A stretch of DNA of 60,108 bases from Alphaproteobacteria bacterium (GCA_029289325.1 JARFTV010000015.1:11138-71245), one strand, 5' to 3'; counted from the stretch's first letter, positions 34,425-42,822 are shown. Program-made: numbers and translations. The notes: a model not told the origin generated them from the sequence alone.

Positions 34425-35227
34425 CGGGACGGACCCTTGCGCTTGGGCTCTGGGTGGTGACCGAGCGAGAGCTGATGAAGTTCCTCCGCCAGCGCGAACG
34501 GCTTTTCTCCGCGCTGGTGCGGCCCTCGCTCTGGCTGATCGTCTTCGCATCGGGCCTGCACGACCTTCTGGGCATCTCGATCATCCCGCCCTATCGGACC
34601 TACACGCCCTATCAGGAATACATCCTGCCCGGCCTGCTGGGGATGATCGTCCTGTTCCAGGCCATGCAATCGGCGCTGTCGCTGGTCTATGACCGCGAAA
34701 GCGGGGTGATGCGGGTGATGCTGGTGACGCCCTTGCCCCGGCCCTATCTGCTTTTCGCGAAGATCCTGGCCGCCACCGTCCTGTGCCTCGTGCAATCCGC
34801 GGCCTTCCTGGCCGTAGCGGCGCTTTTCGGCATCCGTCTTCCCTTGGCGACCCTCGCGCTTGTCGTCCCGGCCCTCATCGCCGCGGGCCTCATGCTGGGG
34901 GCGATCGGTCTTGTCGTGTCGGTCTACACCCGCCAGATCGAGAATTTCGCGGGGATGATGAACTTTGTCATCTTCCCGATGTTCTTCCTGTCCTCGGCGC
35001 TTTACCCGCTGTGGAAGCTGCGCGAGGCCGGCGCGCAGGCGATCTACTGGATTGCCGTGGTCAATCCCTTCACCCATGCTGTGGAGCTGATCCGCTTTGC
35101 CGCCTACGGGCAGTTCAACCCGGTCAGCTGCGCAGTGGTGGTCGGCGTGGCGCTTGTGGCCTTCGCCCTGGCGGTGCGGGGATACAACCCGCTGATCGGC
35201 ACCATCCGCCAGATCAAGCGCGACTGA
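34415..35227 (+). CDS. ABC-2 type permease, PedC-like, of the PQQ-alcohol system
   Basis: A 270-aa inner-membrane protein with about six helices, GTG start at 34415 overlapping the preceding gene by 10 bp. The ABC-2 core is visible (Y-I-L-P-G-L-L-G-M-I-V-L-F, D-R-E-S-G-V-M-R-V-M-L-V-T-P, P-M-F-F-L-S-S-A-L-Y-P-L). PedC-like permeases accompany PQQ alcohol dehydrogenases and may export something needed for alcohol tolerance or PQQ handling; the cargo is not established. Its ATPase is at 28351-29100. Confidence 0.87.
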   Translation: MQLTGRTLALGLWVVTERELMKFLRQRERLFSALVRPSLWLIVFASGLHDLLGISIIPPYRTYTPYQEYILPGLLGMIVLFQAMQSALSLVYDRESGVMRVMLVTPLPRPYLLFAKILAATVLCLVQSAAFLAVAALFGIRLPLATLALVVPALIAAGLMLGAIGLVVSVYTRQIENFAGMMNFVIFPMFFLSSALYPLWKLREAGAQAIYWIAVVNPFTHAVELIRFAAYGQFNPVSCAVVVGVALVAFALAVRGYNPLIGTIRQIKRD

Positions 35228-36037
35228 TCAGCTCCGGCGCAGGAAGGGCAGAAGCAGGCTTGCCAGCCCGAAGATCAGGACGCCCGACAGAAGCGCGCCG
35301 ATCAGCCAGCGCGACCAGCGCAAGGGCTCCATGTCCGCGCCGAACCAGCCCCGGTCGCCCCAGAGGAGCACCCGCCCCCGCATCCCCCCGGCCGCGCCCA
35401 GCCTGATCGTGCGGCCGAGGTCTTCCTCCATCGCACTTTCGCCCAGCCATAGCGTCACCTGACGGACCTGACCCGCCGCCATCGCGCCCAATTCCAGCGC
35501 CTTCAGCCCGGTCGAGGTGGTGGTGATCCTGACCTTTTCCCCGTCCACCTCGGCCAGAAGTGCGCCCGGCACGGTCAGCGCGACGTCCTGCGTATCTGCG
35601 CTGCTGCGCAGGGTCCCGCGGATGGTGCGGCGGAAATTCCCGATGTCGAGGATCGCCGAAAGCTCGGGGATCTCATGCATCATCGCCTGCACCGCCACCA
35701 CATTCATCAGCCGCGGCAGGACGATGTCCTTAACCTTCTTTATCACGTCGGACTTCAGCGTCATGCGGATGGCGACGTCATTCTCCAGCCGTTGGGCCAG
35801 TTCATCGGCCATGAACCCCGCCACCCGGGTCGGGTTCAGCCCGAAGTCCGAAGGCACCAGAAAGTCCTGCACGACCAGCTCTGCCTGAAGGGCAGGGGGC
35901 GCCAGCACAGGTCCCTGGCCAGCCAGGACGGCCAGCCCCAGCCCCGCCGCAAGCGTCAGGCCAAGCGAGAACAGGATCTGCCAGAACCGCAATGAAGCCT
36001 CCCCCGGTGTCGGGCGGATGCTAGACCGGCGCGCCAT
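35228..36037 (-). CDS. Two-helix membrane protein with large periplasmic domain
   Basis: A 269-aa protein with an N-terminal helix near 17-40 and a C-terminal helix near 240-262. The intervening 200 residues are predicted periplasmic, with V-A-I-R-M-T-L-K-S-D-V-I-K-K-V and a late W-L-G-E-S segment. No family recognised. It is convergent with the PedC-like gene (stops abut) and divergent from the lipocalin gene, so it is a unit of its own inside the island. Confidence 0.7.
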   Translation of the reverse strand: MARRSSIRPTPGEASLRFWQILFSLGLTLAAGLGLAVLAGQGPVLAPPALQAELVVQDFLVPSDFGLNPTRVAGFMADELAQRLENDVAIRMTLKSDVIKKVKDIVLPRLMNVVAVQAMMHEIPELSAILDIGNFRRTIRGTLRSSADTQDVALTVPGALLAEVDGEKVRITTTSTGLKALELGAMAAGQVRQVTLWLGESAMEEDLGRTIRLGAAGGMRGRVLLWGDRGWFGADMEPLRWSRWLIGALLSGVLIFGLASLLLPFLRRS

Positions 36038-36107
36038 TGGAAATGCCGAAGACCAAGATTGGCCCTTCCCCCGGCAAACTGCCGTCTGATCGGCCCGAGG
36101 GGACCGA

Positions 36108-36653
36108 ATGACTGGGGGGGACATGTGGAAGACGCTGGTTCTGTCGGCACTTCTGCCGCAGGCGCTTCAGGCCGGGCCGCTGCGGGACAGGTCGGTCCCG
36201 CTGGTGGCGGTCGAGGGCTTTGATCAGGCGCGGCTGGTGGGGGATTGGTACGAGGTCGCCCAGACTCCGACCTTTCTTGAACAGGATTGCCACGGCACCA
36301 CGGTCGCCGTGGCCACGCGTGAGGACAGCCGCCTGACGTTCAAGATCGCCTGCCGCAAGGGCTCTGTCTCCGGCCCCGTCATGCCGTTGGAGGGTATTCT
36401 GGTGCAGACCGGCGCCGGTCGGTTCCACTTGCGGTTGTTTCGACTGGCCGAGTTGGGTAACCTGCCCCTCACGCTTCTCTGGCAGGCCCCCGATGACAGC
36501 ATGGCCGTGCTGGGGGCTTCCTTCGGCGAGGTGGGATGGATCTGGTCCAAGACGCCGCATCCCGACCCCGCCGCCCTTGACGTGGCCAAGGCTATCCTGG
36601 TGGCAGCGGGCTACCGGGCCGACATGATCCGAAACGTGGAGCAGGCACCATGA
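36108..36653 (+). CDS. Lipocalin family protein (Blc-like)
   Basis: A 181-aa exported protein with the lipocalin signature G-D-W-Y-E-V-A (about residues 45-51), a mid-strand Cys pair (D-C-H-G, I-A-C-R-K) and the W-I-W-S-K-T-P motif of bacterial lipocalins. Bacterial lipocalins bind fatty acids or lysolipids at the envelope. Here the N terminus is a cleavable signal, with no lipobox seen. ATG 36123 behind GGGGGG is an equally good start. Its stop overlaps the following LysR start by 4 bp. Confidence 0.85.
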   Translation: MTGGDMWKTLVLSALLPQALQAGPLRDRSVPLVAVEGFDQARLVGDWYEVAQTPTFLEQDCHGTTVAVATREDSRLTFKIACRKGSVSGPVMPLEGILVQTGAGRFHLRLFRLAELGNLPLTLLWQAPDDSMAVLGASFGEVGWIWSKTPHPDPAALDVAKAILVAAGYRADMIRNVEQAP

Positions 36654-37684
36654 GCGAGCCTGAATTCGTCGATCCCGAACTTCCCAGGGTCAAAGGGCTG
36701 GGGTCCGCTGGCAACGACATCTCCATCCGGCGCCTGCAGGTGTTCTGGGCGGTGTCGCATACCGGCTCGATGACGCGCGCAGCCAAGATGCTAGGCGTGT
36801 CGCAACCCAGCCTTTCGCAGCAACTCGCCGGTTTCGAGGCCGCGATCGGCGGCCGGCTCTTCGATCGCCGCGCCGGGCAGATGGAACTGACCGAACTCGG
36901 CCATTCGATCCTGGGGCGGGCAGAACAGGTTCTGCGCAGCGTGCAGGACCTTGAGGATATCCTGCCCAGCACGCCCGGCGGCGGTCCGCGAAGGTCGCTG
37001 CGGATCTGCGGGGCGGGCAGCGTGATGCGGACCCTTCTGCCCAAGGCCATGCTGCAGCTGGACGTTCCGCTGGATCATCTGGATTTCGACCTGCAGGAGG
37101 GCGCGCCGGGCGAGGTGCTTGAGGCGCTTTATGCCCGGCGCGCCCATATCGGCCTCGTCGCCGCCGGCTCGCTGCCCGATGCCGCAATGAGCTTCCGTCA
37201 GGTCCCGCTCCTGTCCGATCCTTATGTGCTGGCGGTCCCGTCGCGGCTTGATCTGTCCCGCTGCGCCCGACTGGCCGACCTTCCCGATGTGGATCAGGCG
37301 CTGCTTGGCACGACGCTGCAATTCGTCTTCGGCACGCAGCACAGCCGGCGGGTGCAGGACTGGTACGACCGGGTCATGCCGGGCAACCGGACCCTGGCCC
37401 GCGTGCGCAATTTCGAGACCATGATCGAAATGACCCGCGCCGGTCTTGGTGTCTGCATTGTGCCCGCCCTGAACTTCGCCGAGGGCGGGCTGCCGGTCAG
37501 GGGCCTCCGGCTTTACCGCACCGGGCTGGAGGAACGCCGGATCGTGGCGCTGCTTCTGTCGCAGCATCAGACGACCGCGCCGTTCAGCTCGATGATCGCC
37601 GCGCTGACCGCCGCCGGAAGCAAGATCATGCTGCCCGCGACAGAGCCCGCGCCGCCCTTCATCGCCGGTCCCATGAAGATGTGA
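36650..37684 (+). CDS. LysR-family transcriptional regulator, second of the island
   Basis: A 344-aa regulator with a winged helix-turn-helix at about residues 25-85 (I-R-R-L-Q-V-F-W-A-V-S, S-Q-P-S-L-S-Q-Q-L-A-G-F-E) and a periplasmic-binding-protein-like effector domain. Co-transcribed with the lipocalin gene (ATGA overlap) and placed just before pqqA, making it a candidate regulator of pqq expression. It is not a close copy of the first LysR protein. Confidence 0.9.
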   Translation: MSEPEFVDPELPRVKGLGSAGNDISIRRLQVFWAVSHTGSMTRAAKMLGVSQPSLSQQLAGFEAAIGGRLFDRRAGQMELTELGHSILGRAEQVLRSVQDLEDILPSTPGGGPRRSLRICGAGSVMRTLLPKAMLQLDVPLDHLDFDLQEGAPGEVLEALYARRAHIGLVAAGSLPDAAMSFRQVPLLSDPYVLAVPSRLDLSRCARLADLPDVDQALLGTTLQFVFGTQHSRRVQDWYDRVMPGNRTLARVRNFETMIEMTRAGLGVCIVPALNFAEGGLPVRGLRLYRTGLEERRIVALLLSQHQTTAPFSSMIAALTAAGSKIMLPATEPAPPFIAGPMKM

Positions 37685-37717
37685 TGACCCCCGCGACCGC
37701 CTGCCCGGCCTCGGCCA

Positions 37718-37732
37718 ATAGGAACCCCGAAA
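37718..37732 (+). promoter_or_regulatory. Candidate operator upstream of pqqA
   Basis: ATAGGAACCCCGAAA, about 185 bp before the pqqA start and 105 bp before the TATAAT at 37838. Matches the shared ATWGG-N5-CSAAW pattern. Confidence 0.4.
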
Positions 37733-37837
37733 AGCCGCCTGTCCACCGCGTACGACCGCCGTTGCGCACGCGCGCCGGGTGCCGCCTGCGTGAGCTGTCG
37801 TGAGCGCCCGCAAGGCATAAGGCTTCCCTATCACTGC

Positions 37838-37843
37838 TATAAT
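37838..37843 (+). promoter_or_regulatory. Consensus -10 box before pqqA
   Basis: A perfect TATAAT 75 bp before the pqqA start codon. The -35 position for a 17-bp spacer (37815-37820) reads GCATAA, far from TTGACA, which would fit an activator-dependent promoter. Confidence 0.45.
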
Positions 37844-37917
37844 TTGTCGCAGGGCAGGGGGGCACCCATAGTGGTTCGACAGGGAAAACCCCCTGTGCAT
37901 CCAAGAGGAGGAAGACC

Positions 37918-37998
37918 ATGGCCTGGACCACCCCAAAGATTGCCGAAGTCGCCTGCGGCATGGAAATCAACATGTACGCTTCGGCGAAGAAGAAGTAA
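37918..37998 (+). CDS. pqqA: PQQ precursor peptide PqqA
   Basis: A 26-aa ribosomally made precursor whose Glu16 and Tyr20 (E-I-N-M-Y) are cross-linked by PqqE/PqqD and become the PQQ skeleton. The E-x3-Y spacing, the W-T-T-P-K start and the basic C terminus are typical. RBS AAGAGGAGGAAG lies directly upstream. TAATG overlap with pqqB. Confidence 0.95.
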   Translation: MAWTTPKIAEVACGMEINMYASAKKK

Positions 37999-38960
37999 TG
38001 ACCTCGCCTGCCGCGATCTCCGGGCCGGGCGCCTTCCGGGTGCTTGTGCTGGGAAGCGCGGCAGGCGGCGGCCTGCCGCAGTGGAATTGCGGCTGTGCCA
38101 CCTGCCGGGCGGCCTGGGCCGATCCCGCGATGCATCAGGGGCAGGTCAGCCTTGCCGTGACGGCCGACGGCGGGGCGCACTGGTTTCTGGTCAACGCCTC
38201 GCCCGACCTGCGCGCACAGATCCTTGCGACGCCCGAGTTGCACCCTCATCCCGGCCATCTACGCCATTCCCCCATCGCCGGGGTCATCCTGACCAATGGC
38301 GAGGTGGATGCCGTCGCGGGCCTTCTGTCGCTGCGCGAAGGCCATGCCTTCTCGATCCACGGCCATGAGCGGGTTCTTGATCTTCTGGACATGAACCCGA
38401 TCTTCAACGTCCTTGATCGCGCCCGCGTCCCGCGCCTCTCCCTGACGCCGGGAGAACCGTTCGAGCCGCAGCTGCCGGATGGCACGCCCTCCGGCCTCGA
38501 AGTGACCGCCTTCGAGGTCGCGGGCAAGGTCGCCTGGTACATGGAAGGCGTGGCCGGCACCCCCCGCGAAACCCCCGGCGACACGCTGGGCCTGACCTTC
38601 CGGCCCAAGGGCCAACCCGGCCCGGTGGTCCATGTCCTGACCGCCTGCGCCCGGATCGACGATGCCCTGCGCGCCCGGCTGGACGGGGCCGACCTTGTGT
38701 TTTTTGACGGCACGCTCTGGACCGATGACGAGATGATCGCCCAGGGCCTTGCCCCCAAGACCGGCGCGCAGATGGGTCATCTGCCCATGTCGGGACCGGA
38801 CGGCGCGATCGAAGGGCTGAACGGCGTGGCCATCCGCCAGAAGGTCTTTGTCCACGTCAACAACTCCAACCCCGCCCATCTGCCCGGCTCGCCCGAGCGG
38901 CAGGCCATCGAGGCCGCAGGGTGGGTCCTTCCCTCCGTCAACCAGGGATTTTCGCCATGA
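37998..38960 (+). CDS. pqqB: PQQ biosynthesis protein PqqB
   Basis: Metallo-beta-lactamase-fold oxygenase-type enzyme proposed to hydroxylate the cross-linked tyrosine. It has 320 aa, with V-L-G-S-A-A-G-G-G-L-P-Q-W-N-C near the start, the structural zinc motif C-G-C-A-T-C (31-36), and the T-N-G-E-V-D-A-V-A-G-L-L segment replacing the canonical H-x-H-x-D-H, as in other PqqB. Overlaps pqqC by 4 bp. Confidence 0.96.
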   Translation: MTSPAAISGPGAFRVLVLGSAAGGGLPQWNCGCATCRAAWADPAMHQGQVSLAVTADGGAHWFLVNASPDLRAQILATPELHPHPGHLRHSPIAGVILTNGEVDAVAGLLSLREGHAFSIHGHERVLDLLDMNPIFNVLDRARVPRLSLTPGEPFEPQLPDGTPSGLEVTAFEVAGKVAWYMEGVAGTPRETPGDTLGLTFRPKGQPGPVVHVLTACARIDDALRARLDGADLVFFDGTLWTDDEMIAQGLAPKTGAQMGHLPMSGPDGAIEGLNGVAIRQKVFVHVNNSNPAHLPGSPERQAIEAAGWVLPSVNQGFSP

Positions 38961-39721
38961 ACGACCTGTCCGCCCCGCTTGTCGAACCCCGGGAGTCGCT
39001 GGACAGCGCCGACGCGATGGAGCGCCGCCTGCGCTGGATCGGGGCGACACGCTATCACTCGTTGCACCCGTTCCACCGGATGCTGCACGGCGGCCAGCTG
39101 ACGCGGGGTCAGGTGCAGGCATGGGCGTTGAACCGGTACTGCTACCAGTCGATCATCCCTATCAAGGACGCCGTGGTCATGTCGCGCTTCCGCGACCGGA
39201 TGATCCGGCTGGAATGGCGCCACCGGATCGAGGATCACGACGGCTTCTTCGACAGTGAAGGCGGTATCGAACGCTGGTTGAAGCTGACCGACGGGCTGGG
39301 CTTGGACCGGGCCTATGTGGAGTCGCTTGCGGGTGCCTTGCCCGCAACCCGCTTTGCCACCGAGGCTTATGTTCACTTCGTGCGCGAGAAATCCCCGCTC
39401 GAGGCCATCGCCTCCTCCCTGACCGAACTGTTCGCCCCGAACCTGCATGAGGAGCGGATCGCCGGAATGCTGAAGCATTACGACTTCATCCATCCCGGCA
39501 TCATGACCTATTTCCAGCGCCGTCTCGATCAGGCCCCGCGCGATGCCCAATTCGCCCTGGCTTATGTCCGAGATCACGCCACCACGCCCGAGGCCCGTCA
39601 GGCGGTCTGCGATGCGCTGATCTTCAAGACCAACGTGCTCTGGGTGCAGCTCGACGCGCTGCACCATGCCTATGTGAACGGCAACGTACCGCCGGGCGCC
39701 TTCCGGCCGGACGGGATGTGA
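38957..39721 (+). CDS. pqqC: Pyrroloquinoline-quinone synthase PqqC
   Basis: Cofactorless oxidase that performs the last ring closure and eight-electron oxidation to PQQ. The 254-aa helical-bundle protein contains Y-H-S-L-H-P-F-H, N-R-Y-C-Y-Q-S-I-I-P-I-K-D and R-I-E-D-H-D-G, the His/Arg/Lys-rich active-site blocks of the family. Start at 38957 overlaps pqqB; an upstream in-frame ATG lies inside pqqB. Confidence 0.96.
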   Translation: MNDLSAPLVEPRESLDSADAMERRLRWIGATRYHSLHPFHRMLHGGQLTRGQVQAWALNRYCYQSIIPIKDAVVMSRFRDRMIRLEWRHRIEDHDGFFDSEGGIERWLKLTDGLGLDRAYVESLAGALPATRFATEAYVHFVREKSPLEAIASSLTELFAPNLHEERIAGMLKHYDFIHPGIMTYFQRRLDQAPRDAQFALAYVRDHATTPEARQAVCDALIFKTNVLWVQLDALHHAYVNGNVPPGAFRPDGM

Positions 39722-40026
39722 TGGCCCGCCTGACCCTGCACCCCGACAGCATCGTCAAGCTGCCGCGCCACATCATGCTCCGCCATGACAAGCTGCGAGA
39801 CCGCTGGGTGATCCTTGCGCCCGAACGCGTGCTGGTGCCCGATGCCATCGCCGTGACCGTCCTCCAGCGGCTGGACGGGGTGCAGACGCTGGCGCAGCTG
39901 GCCGAGGGGTTGGCTCGCGACTTCGCCGCCCCGGCCGAGGTGATCCTGGCCGATATCACCGCTCTTCTGCAGGACCTCGCGGACAAGAACTTCCTGATCG
40001 AGACGGAGCCCGCGCGCCATGGATGA
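39721..40026 (+). CDS. pqqD: PqqA-binding chaperone PqqD
   Basis: RiPP recognition-element protein that delivers PqqA to PqqE. The 101-aa product has the expected winged-helix content (L-R-H-D-K-L-R-D-R-W-V-I-L-A-P-E-R and L-Q-R-L-D-G-V-Q-T-L-A-Q-L). ATG 39721 shares one base with the pqqC stop; GTG 39718 is an alternative. Overlaps pqqE by 8 bp. Confidence 0.95.
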   Translation: MARLTLHPDSIVKLPRHIMLRHDKLRDRWVILAPERVLVPDAIAVTVLQRLDGVQTLAQLAEGLARDFAAPAEVILADITALLQDLADKNFLIETEPARHG

Positions 40027-41182
40027 CCACGCCCCTTCCCTCGGAACGCCCCTCGGCCCCGCTGCGGGCGAGACCCATGCCATCCCGCTGGCCGTTCTGG
40101 CCGAGCTGACGCACCGTTGCCCGCTGCAATGCCCCTATTGCTCGAACCCCGTGGCGCTTGACCCGTCGTCAAGGGAACTGACCACCAAGGAATGGCTGCG
40201 GGTCATCGACGAACTGGCCGAGATCGGAGTGCTTCAGATCCATTTCTCGGGCGGCGAACCGGCGGCACGGAAAGACCTTGAACAACTGGTGGCCCGCGCC
40301 AATCAGGTCGGGCTTTACACCAACCTCATCACCTCGGCGGTGATGCTGACCCGCCCGCGGCTTCAGGCGCTGGCTGATGCCGGGTTGAACCATGTCCAGA
40401 TCAGCTTTCAGGGGGCCGAGCCGGGCATTGCCGACCGCGTCGGCGGCTACAAGGGTGGCCATGCAAGGAAGCTGGAAGTCGCGGCCTGGGTACGTGAGCT
40501 GGACCTGCCGCTGACCGTGAACGCGGTAATGCACCGGCAGAACCTCGACCAGTTGCCCGCGATGATCGACATGGCCGTCAAGCTGGGGGCGGGCCGGATC
40601 GAGGTCGCGAATGTCCAGTACTACGGCTGGGCGCTGAAGAACCGCCGGGCCCTGATGCCCACGCCGGAACAGGTGGACGACTGTCTGCGCGTGGTCGAGG
40701 AAGCGCGCGAACGGCTCCATGGCGTCCTGGAAATCGACCATGTCCTGCCCGACTACTATGCCGACCGGCCCAAGGCCTGCATGGGCGGCTGGGCGCGGCA
40801 GTTCTTCAACATCTCGCCGCAGGGGAAGGTCCTGCCCTGCCATGCCGCCGAAACCATCACCACGCTGAACTTCGAAAGCGTGCGCGGCAACCGCTCCATC
40901 GCCGAGATCTGGCACGGTTCCGAGGCGATGAACGCCTTTCGCGGCACCGGCTGGATGCAGGAACCCTGCCGGTCCTGCGCCCACAAGGACGAGGATTTCG
41001 GCGGTTGCCGCTGCCAGGCCTTCGCGCTGACCGGCGATGCCCATGCCACCGACCCGGCCTGCGCCTTCTCACCTCTCCACGCCGAACTGTTCACCGTCGC
41101 GGCGACCGAAGCGGCGGAGGAGGCTGACCGCTTCACCTATCGCAACTTCTCGGGCGGGACGGTCGAGAAGGATGGGGCCTGA
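40019..41182 (+). CDS. pqqE: PqqA peptide cyclase PqqE (radical SAM)
   Basis: Radical SAM enzyme forming the Glu-Tyr carbon-carbon bond in PqqA. The 387-aa product has the cluster motif C-P-L-Q-C-P-Y-C (Cys34, Cys38, Cys41), F-S-G-G-E-P (SAM binding) and a C-terminal SPASM domain with cysteines in K-A-C-M-G-G-W, L-P-C-H-A, C-R-S-C-A-H-K-D and G-G-C-R-C-Q-A-F. Last canonical pqq gene; no pqqF follows. Confidence 0.96.
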   Translation: MDDHAPSLGTPLGPAAGETHAIPLAVLAELTHRCPLQCPYCSNPVALDPSSRELTTKEWLRVIDELAEIGVLQIHFSGGEPAARKDLEQLVARANQVGLYTNLITSAVMLTRPRLQALADAGLNHVQISFQGAEPGIADRVGGYKGGHARKLEVAAWVRELDLPLTVNAVMHRQNLDQLPAMIDMAVKLGAGRIEVANVQYYGWALKNRRALMPTPEQVDDCLRVVEEARERLHGVLEIDHVLPDYYADRPKACMGGWARQFFNISPQGKVLPCHAAETITTLNFESVRGNRSIAEIWHGSEAMNAFRGTGWMQEPCRSCAHKDEDFGGCRCQAFALTGDAHATDPACAFSPLHAELFTVAATEAAEEADRFTYRNFSGGTVEKDGA

Positions 41183-42062
41183 CGGCGGGTTTCTTCCGGT
41201 CGGCGATGGCCACCGGCTCTGGGTCAAGACCGAGGGGAGGGGCCAGCCGGTCCTTGTCCTGCATGGTGGACCGGGCAGCGGTTGCTCGGCTGCGCTGCGC
41301 GGGCTCTTCGATCCCGACCGGCACCGCGCGATCTTCCTTGACCAGCGCGGCGCCGGGAAAAGCGAACCCAACCGCAGCCGCGCCGCCAATACGACGGCCC
41401 ATCTGCTCGCCGACATCGAGCGTCTGCGGCAGGCGCTCGGAATCGACTCCTGGCACGTTTACGGCGGCTCCTGGGGTGCGACGCTGGCGCTCGCCTATGC
41501 CCAGACCCATCCCGACCGAGTCCGCGGCATGGTCCTGCGGTCCGTCTTCCTTGGCACGGCGGCCGAGCTGGATTGGGCCTTCACCGTCGCTCTGCCGACC
41601 TTTTACCCGACCCTCTTTCCGCCGCTTCAGGGGGTAATGGCCGGCGGCGGGCTTCCCGCGCTCTGGCAGGCGATCCTCCACCCCGACCCCGCGCGCCATC
41701 GCCCGGCGGCCTTGGCCTTCTACCGCGCCGAACGCGCGCTGTCTAAGCTTTCGCCGGCCCCAGACCTCCCCGATCCCGGCGACGGCCCCTGGCCCGCAAC
41801 CCCCTTCATGGAGGCGCATTACTTCGCCCATGACTGCTTCCTCGCCCCCGGCCAGCTGCTCCGCGATGCTGGGCGCCTGAAAGGGATCCCGGGCGAAATC
41901 ATCCAGCCGCTGCAGGACCTGCTCTGTCCGCCCGCCACTTCGGCCCGGCTGGCGGCGGCCTGGCAGGATGCACGGGTCATTACCGTCCCAGCGGCCGGAC
42001 ATTCCCTGTCGCACCCGCCGGTCTTTCAGGCCTGCAAGACAGCCCTCGCGCGGCTCGGCTGA
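41172..42062 (+). CDS. Proline iminopeptidase-like alpha/beta hydrolase (S33)
   Basis: A 296-aa peptidase family S33 protein: oxyanion motif H-G-G-P-G-S-G (31-37), D-Q-R-G-A-G-K-S (57-64), nucleophile elbow G-G-S-W-G (Ser100) and His in A-G-H-S-L-S-H. These are the hallmarks of prolyl aminopeptidases. It overlaps pqqE by 11 bp and is therefore in the pqq operon. This operon lacks the protease PqqF/G that would free the cross-linked Glu-Tyr, so this enzyme may help trim PqqA remnants; that is inference. Confidence 0.85.
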   Translation: MGPDGGFLPVGDGHRLWVKTEGRGQPVLVLHGGPGSGCSAALRGLFDPDRHRAIFLDQRGAGKSEPNRSRAANTTAHLLADIERLRQALGIDSWHVYGGSWGATLALAYAQTHPDRVRGMVLRSVFLGTAAELDWAFTVALPTFYPTLFPPLQGVMAGGGLPALWQAILHPDPARHRPAALAFYRAERALSKLSPAPDLPDPGDGPWPATPFMEAHYFAHDCFLAPGQLLRDAGRLKGIPGEIIQPLQDLLCPPATSARLAAAWQDARVITVPAAGHSLSHPPVFQACKTALARLG

Positions 42063-42552
42063 GGCCCCCCGCCGTAGGCAACGACAACAACGGGAAAAAT
42101 GGCGGGCCCAGAAGGAGTGCCCACGTGCCCGGAATCGTTGGATTTTTCCGCCAAACTGGATGCAAAACCGCCCACGGCAAATCAATGGGTTACGAGGCAG
42201 TGGAAACGGAATCCCGGCCGACTTAACAGCTGCCCGGCGCCTGGGGACTTTCCGCCGGGCAGCTCCATACTCGTGGTGGCAGATCCGAAGAACAGCGGAC
42301 CGCCAGTCCTACACTACTGCCGGCGATGCGCCGACAAAGCGGAACTAAAGCAGCTTTGCCGGTCGAAAAGGGGAGTATCGAAAGACAGCGAAGTGACTTT
42401 GGATACCATGCGCAAACCCTTTCAGCCGGTGATTGCACTACACGCGATCTGCACTATCTTCGGGATGGGCGCGACCGACTGGGGACGGTCAGCGGAGCGA
42501 TACCTTGCTCCGTTTCCCGCGGACGTCGTCGTCCCGGGCGCCCGATTATCCG
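42063..42552. other. Gene-poor stretch after the pqq operon
   Basis: About 490 bp in which short frames on both strands look like noise. The only recognisable item is the first copy of a 39-bp direct repeat (42344-42382). It marks the change from PQQ island to the accessory patch. Confidence 0.6.
42344..42382 (+). repeat. Imperfect 39-bp direct repeat, copy 1
   Basis: Begins ACTAAAGCAGCTT and ends ATCGAA; identical to copy 2 (42823-42861) at 33 of 39 positions by eye. In the plus frame both copies read T-K-A-A-x-P-V-E-K-G-x-I-E, a peptide seen in small spurious frames of many Rhodobacterales genomes, so a dispersed repeat family is likely. Confidence 0.65.
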
Positions 42553-42750
42553 CTACTGATCCCGCTGCGCCGTCTCGCCTGGTGGCGGCTCCGGCTTGAT
42601 GTGGTCCGGCATCTCGACGCCGTTCTCGACCAGCCAGTCGCGGATCTCGCCCCAGACCTCGGCCGGGCCGAAGCTGCGCTGAGACAAGACCGCATCGAGG
42701 CGGTGGCGGAGACCGGCGGGCATGGTGTGGGGCCAGGATCGATTGGTCAT
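42553..42750 (-). CDS. Small protein, unknown function
   Basis: A 65-aa product beginning M-T-N-R-S-W-P-H-T-M-P-A-G-L-R-H-R-L-D. It contains a helix-rich segment A-E-V-W-G-E-I-R-D-W-L-V-E-N-G and a proline-rich tail, with codon use like neighbouring genes. It lies between the two copies of the 39-bp repeat. Ribosome site weak (GAAGA). Reality likely, function not recognised. Confidence 0.55.
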   Translation of the reverse strand: MTNRSWPHTMPAGLRHRLDAVLSQRSFGPAEVWGEIRDWLVENGVEMPDHIKPEPPPGETAQRDQ

Positions 42751-42822
42751 TTATGGAGTCTTCTCGAAGAGTTAGGATCCGTGCCCATATCAGAAAAGCA
42801 GCCTGCGTGCCCGCACTGCGGG

